From Verrucomicrobiota bacterium (GTDB lineage: Bacteria > Verrucomicrobiota > Verrucomicrobiia > Verrucomicrobiales > DEV007): 7,822 bases of DNA. Below the pieces are notes generated by a model that was not told where the DNA came from, searched no databases, and saw nothing but the letters and a program-made list of their open reading frames with translations. This document shows, in pieces, positions 5,922 to 7,822 of this stretch. Position numbers and translations under genes: made by a program. How positions within the stretch are numbered: the first letter of the stretch is position 1; every line of letters begins with the position of its first letter. The DNA is taken from positions 1 through 7,822 of the forward strand of contig JAADHD010000253.1 of assembly GCA_013152075.1 (NCBI GenBank). The letters are read 5' to 3'.

Positions 5922-7822
5922 AAGCCCCGCCTTTCTAAATTACGATCACGTCTGCCAGCCTCTTGTGCAGCTGGGATTGGAATTTACCTAACAGGGCTCA
6001 CTCACTGTTTTTCCGCCGAGTCGGAAATTCAGTTCAACCGTGACATCTTGCCCATTCTTTCGGATAAATGTTATCACTGTCACGGACCTGACGAAGAATC
6101 TCGTGAAGCCGAACTGCGCCTCGATATCCTGGAAGGCTCGACAGCCGACCTCGGAGGCCATGCGGCCATCGTTCCCGGCAAACCGGAAAAATCCGAACTC
6201 CTCAAACGGATAACTCACGACGATAAAGGCGAAATGATGCCGCCCCCCAAGACGAACAAATCTCTCACTGACAAGGAAAAAAAACTGCTTTCAAAATGGA
6301 TCGCCGAGGGCGCTGAATATCAGGAGCATTGGTCTTTTCTTCCACTTGCCCACGAACCACCACCGCAAGTCAAAAATAATAAAAGCCTTAAAAATACCTT
6401 GGATCATTTTGTTCAGGCGAAACTGGAAAAACAGGGGCTGACGATGTCACCCGAGGCCAACCCTTCAACACTGGTTCGTCGACTCTATATCGATCTACTC
6501 GGTTTATTACCTCCTCCTGAATTGGTCAAAAAATTCCGCGACAGTTATGCTGTTAATCCTGACGACACCTACCTGCAACTTGTCGATGCCCTGCTCAACA
6601 ACCCCCACTATGGTGAACGCTGGGGGCGTCATTGGTTGGATCAAGCACGCTACGCAGATTCCAACGGCTACACCATTGACGGTGACCGGGTGATGTGGCC
6701 CTATCGTGATTGGGTTATCCGGGCAATCGGTGATGACCTTCCCTTTGATCAATTCACCATCGAACAAATCGCAGGTGACCTGTTGCCAAACCCGAAGAAA
6801 TCCCAGCTGGTCGCCAGCGGTTTCCATCGCAACACCCTGATCAACCAGGAAGGGGGCACGGATGACGAGCAGTTCCGCATCGAGGAAGTCATCGATCGAG
6901 TCAATACCACCAGTGCAGTCTGGCTCGGGCTCACCGTTGGATGCGCGCAATGCCATAACCACAAATTTGATCCCATCGCCCAGAAAGAGTTTTATAATTT
7001 GTTCGCTTTTTTCAACAGCACCCAGGACGTCAACAACACCGGCCCAACACTCGAAGTCAGCCAACGCGAACTTTTCATCGATGAGTTCGATCCAAAAATT
7101 TCCAAACAGCTCGAAGACGCTCGTGACGATCTGTCATCACTGGATCGCGCCAAAAAATTGCGCCAGACAACCTGGGAAAAAAATCGAATCCATAAAAGTT
7201 TATCCCAATCTACTGCCAACTGGAAACTGCTGACAGCCACTTCTTTCGAAGCGGAAGGTGGTGCCAAATTGAGAAAACTCGATGACGGCTCCCTGCTCGC
7301 AGGAAAGGGCGGCGCTCGCGAAGTTTACAACCTGACTCTTGCCCGACCTGATGAACTGCTTTCCGCCCTGCGCCTCCGAGTTTTGCCCAACACCACTCTA
7401 CCCAGAACAGGCCCTGGCCTGGCAGGTAATGGGAATTTCATACTCACTTCTTTCGAGGTCTGGCAAGGCAACAAGCGCATCCCCATCAAACGTGCCCAGG
7501 CCGATCACGCTCAGCCGGATTTTGCCATCAGTGGCACCATCGACAATAAACCCGACACTGGTTGGGCTATCAATATCGGCGAAGGCTCTGCTCCCGGAGT
7601 AAAAATGAATTCAGCACACGAAGCTGATTTTGTTCTAGCCAAAGCCCTGAGCCCCAGTGACGAACCCATTCGCATCACGCTGCGGCACGAAAAAAACGAC
7701 CACTACAACATTGGACGGTTTGCTATTGATGCGAGCTCAACCACCCCGTCATCAATCAAGGATGAAACACTGCTTGCCGCTCTGCGCACCGGTCCTGAGA
7801 AACGTGACAAAGATCAGAAAAA
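5919..7822 (+). CDS. Secreted planctomycete-type cytochrome c (PSD1) / DUF1549 protein, 3' partial
   Basis: The first 634 codons of a long protein are open to the window end. Residues 1-33 look like a signal peptide (basic start, hydrophobic 17-28, cut near FSA). Residues 40-115 are a PSCyt1 haem c domain: FNRDILPILSDKC, haem-binding CYHCH at 51-55, and Met106/Met107 before PPP as likely axial ligand. Residues 160-370 are DUF1549 (RRLYIDLLGLLP, HYGERWGRHWLDQARYADS, a second CAQCH at 342-346 before NHKFDP). Residues 384-430 are charged and probably helical or coiled-coil. Residues 435-620 are beta-rich with features of a carbohydrate-binding or discoidin-like module (GTIDNKPDTGWAI, ITLRHE). 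Family members usually finish with DUF1553, expected beyond the window. The biochemical role of the family is not established; members are common in secreted polymer-degradation gene sets. The start is fixed by the signal peptide and by its overlap with the esterase stop. Confidence 0.9.
   Translation, partial: MKPRLSKLRSRLPASCAAGIGIYLTGLTHCFSAESEIQFNRDILPILSDKCYHCHGPDEESREAELRLDILEGSTADLGGHAAIVPGKPEKSELLKRITHDDKGEMMPPPKTNKSLTDKEKKLLSKWIAEGAEYQEHWSFLPLAHEPPPQVKNNKSLKNTLDHFVQAKLEKQGLTMSPEANPSTLVRRLYIDLLGLLPPPELVKKFRDSYAVNPDDTYLQLVDALLNNPHYGERWGRHWLDQARYADSNGYTIDGDRVMWPYRDWVIRAIGDDLPFDQFTIEQIAGDLLPNPKKSQLVASGFHRNTLINQEGGTDDEQFRIEEVIDRVNTTSAVWLGLTVGCAQCHNHKFDPIAQKEFYNLFAFFNSTQDVNNTGPTLEVSQRELFIDEFDPKISKQLEDARDDLSSLDRAKKLRQTTWEKNRIHKSLSQSTANWKLLTATSFEAEGGAKLRKLDDGSLLAGKGGAREVYNLTLARPDELLSALRLRVLPNTTLPRTGPGLAGNGNFILTSFEVWQGNKRIPIKRAQADHAQPDFAISGTIDNKPDTGWAINIGEGSAPGVKMNSAHEADFVLAKALSPSDEPIRITLRHEKNDHYNIGRFAIDASSTTPSSIKDETLLAALRTGPEKRDKDQK

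Noticed and set aside
6507..7064. Minus-strand open frame of 185 codons opposite the DUF1549 domain
   Set aside because: The + strand here encodes clear DUF1549 motifs; the reverse frame has no recognisable domain.

Overview
The window looks like chromosomal DNA from a member of the Planctomycetota-Verrucomicrobiota group, more likely a marine-type verrucomicrobium than a planctomycete. The main reason is the last gene, a secreted protein with a planctomycete-type cytochrome c (PSD1/PSCyt1) domain followed by a DUF1549 domain, an architecture largely confined to these phyla. The exported serine esterase with an FFGGGW oxyanion motif and the large alpha-2-macroglobulin-like protein fit the same assignment. 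Base composition is moderate by eye. The phylum is an inference; no rRNA or other taxonomic marker is present.

Layout: all supported genes are on the + strand. (1) Positions 2-4878 hold one bacterial alpha-2-macroglobulin (A2M) gene whose 5' end lies before the window. It is broken by a frameshift near 2188-2221 into an N-terminal part (2-2224: MG1/MG2/MG3-type macroglobulin domains, a carboxypeptidase-regulatory-like insert and a tryptophan-rich loop) and a C-terminal part (2212-4878: bait-like linker, A2M domain, thioester domain with an intact Cys-Ser-Glu-Gln, and C-terminal beta domains). (2) 4879-4998 is a short AT-rich intergenic region with a weak hairpin and three TTCAAA repeats. (3) 4999-5919 encodes an exported alpha/beta-hydrolase esterase. 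(4) 5919-7822 encodes the secreted haem-binding PSD1/DUF1549 protein. Its start overlaps the esterase stop as TAATG, and it runs off the window.

How the genes relate: the esterase and the cytochrome-domain protein are almost certainly one transcriptional and translational unit, and both are exported. This is consistent with breakdown of extracellular polymers, where such proteins are often found, but no substrate can be read from the sequence. The A2M gene is separated from them by 120 bp and is probably a separate unit for trapping proteases at the cell surface. I see no mobile element, CRISPR array, tRNA, rRNA or convincing new system. The most notable signal is the clean frameshift in an otherwise undamaged A2M gene.
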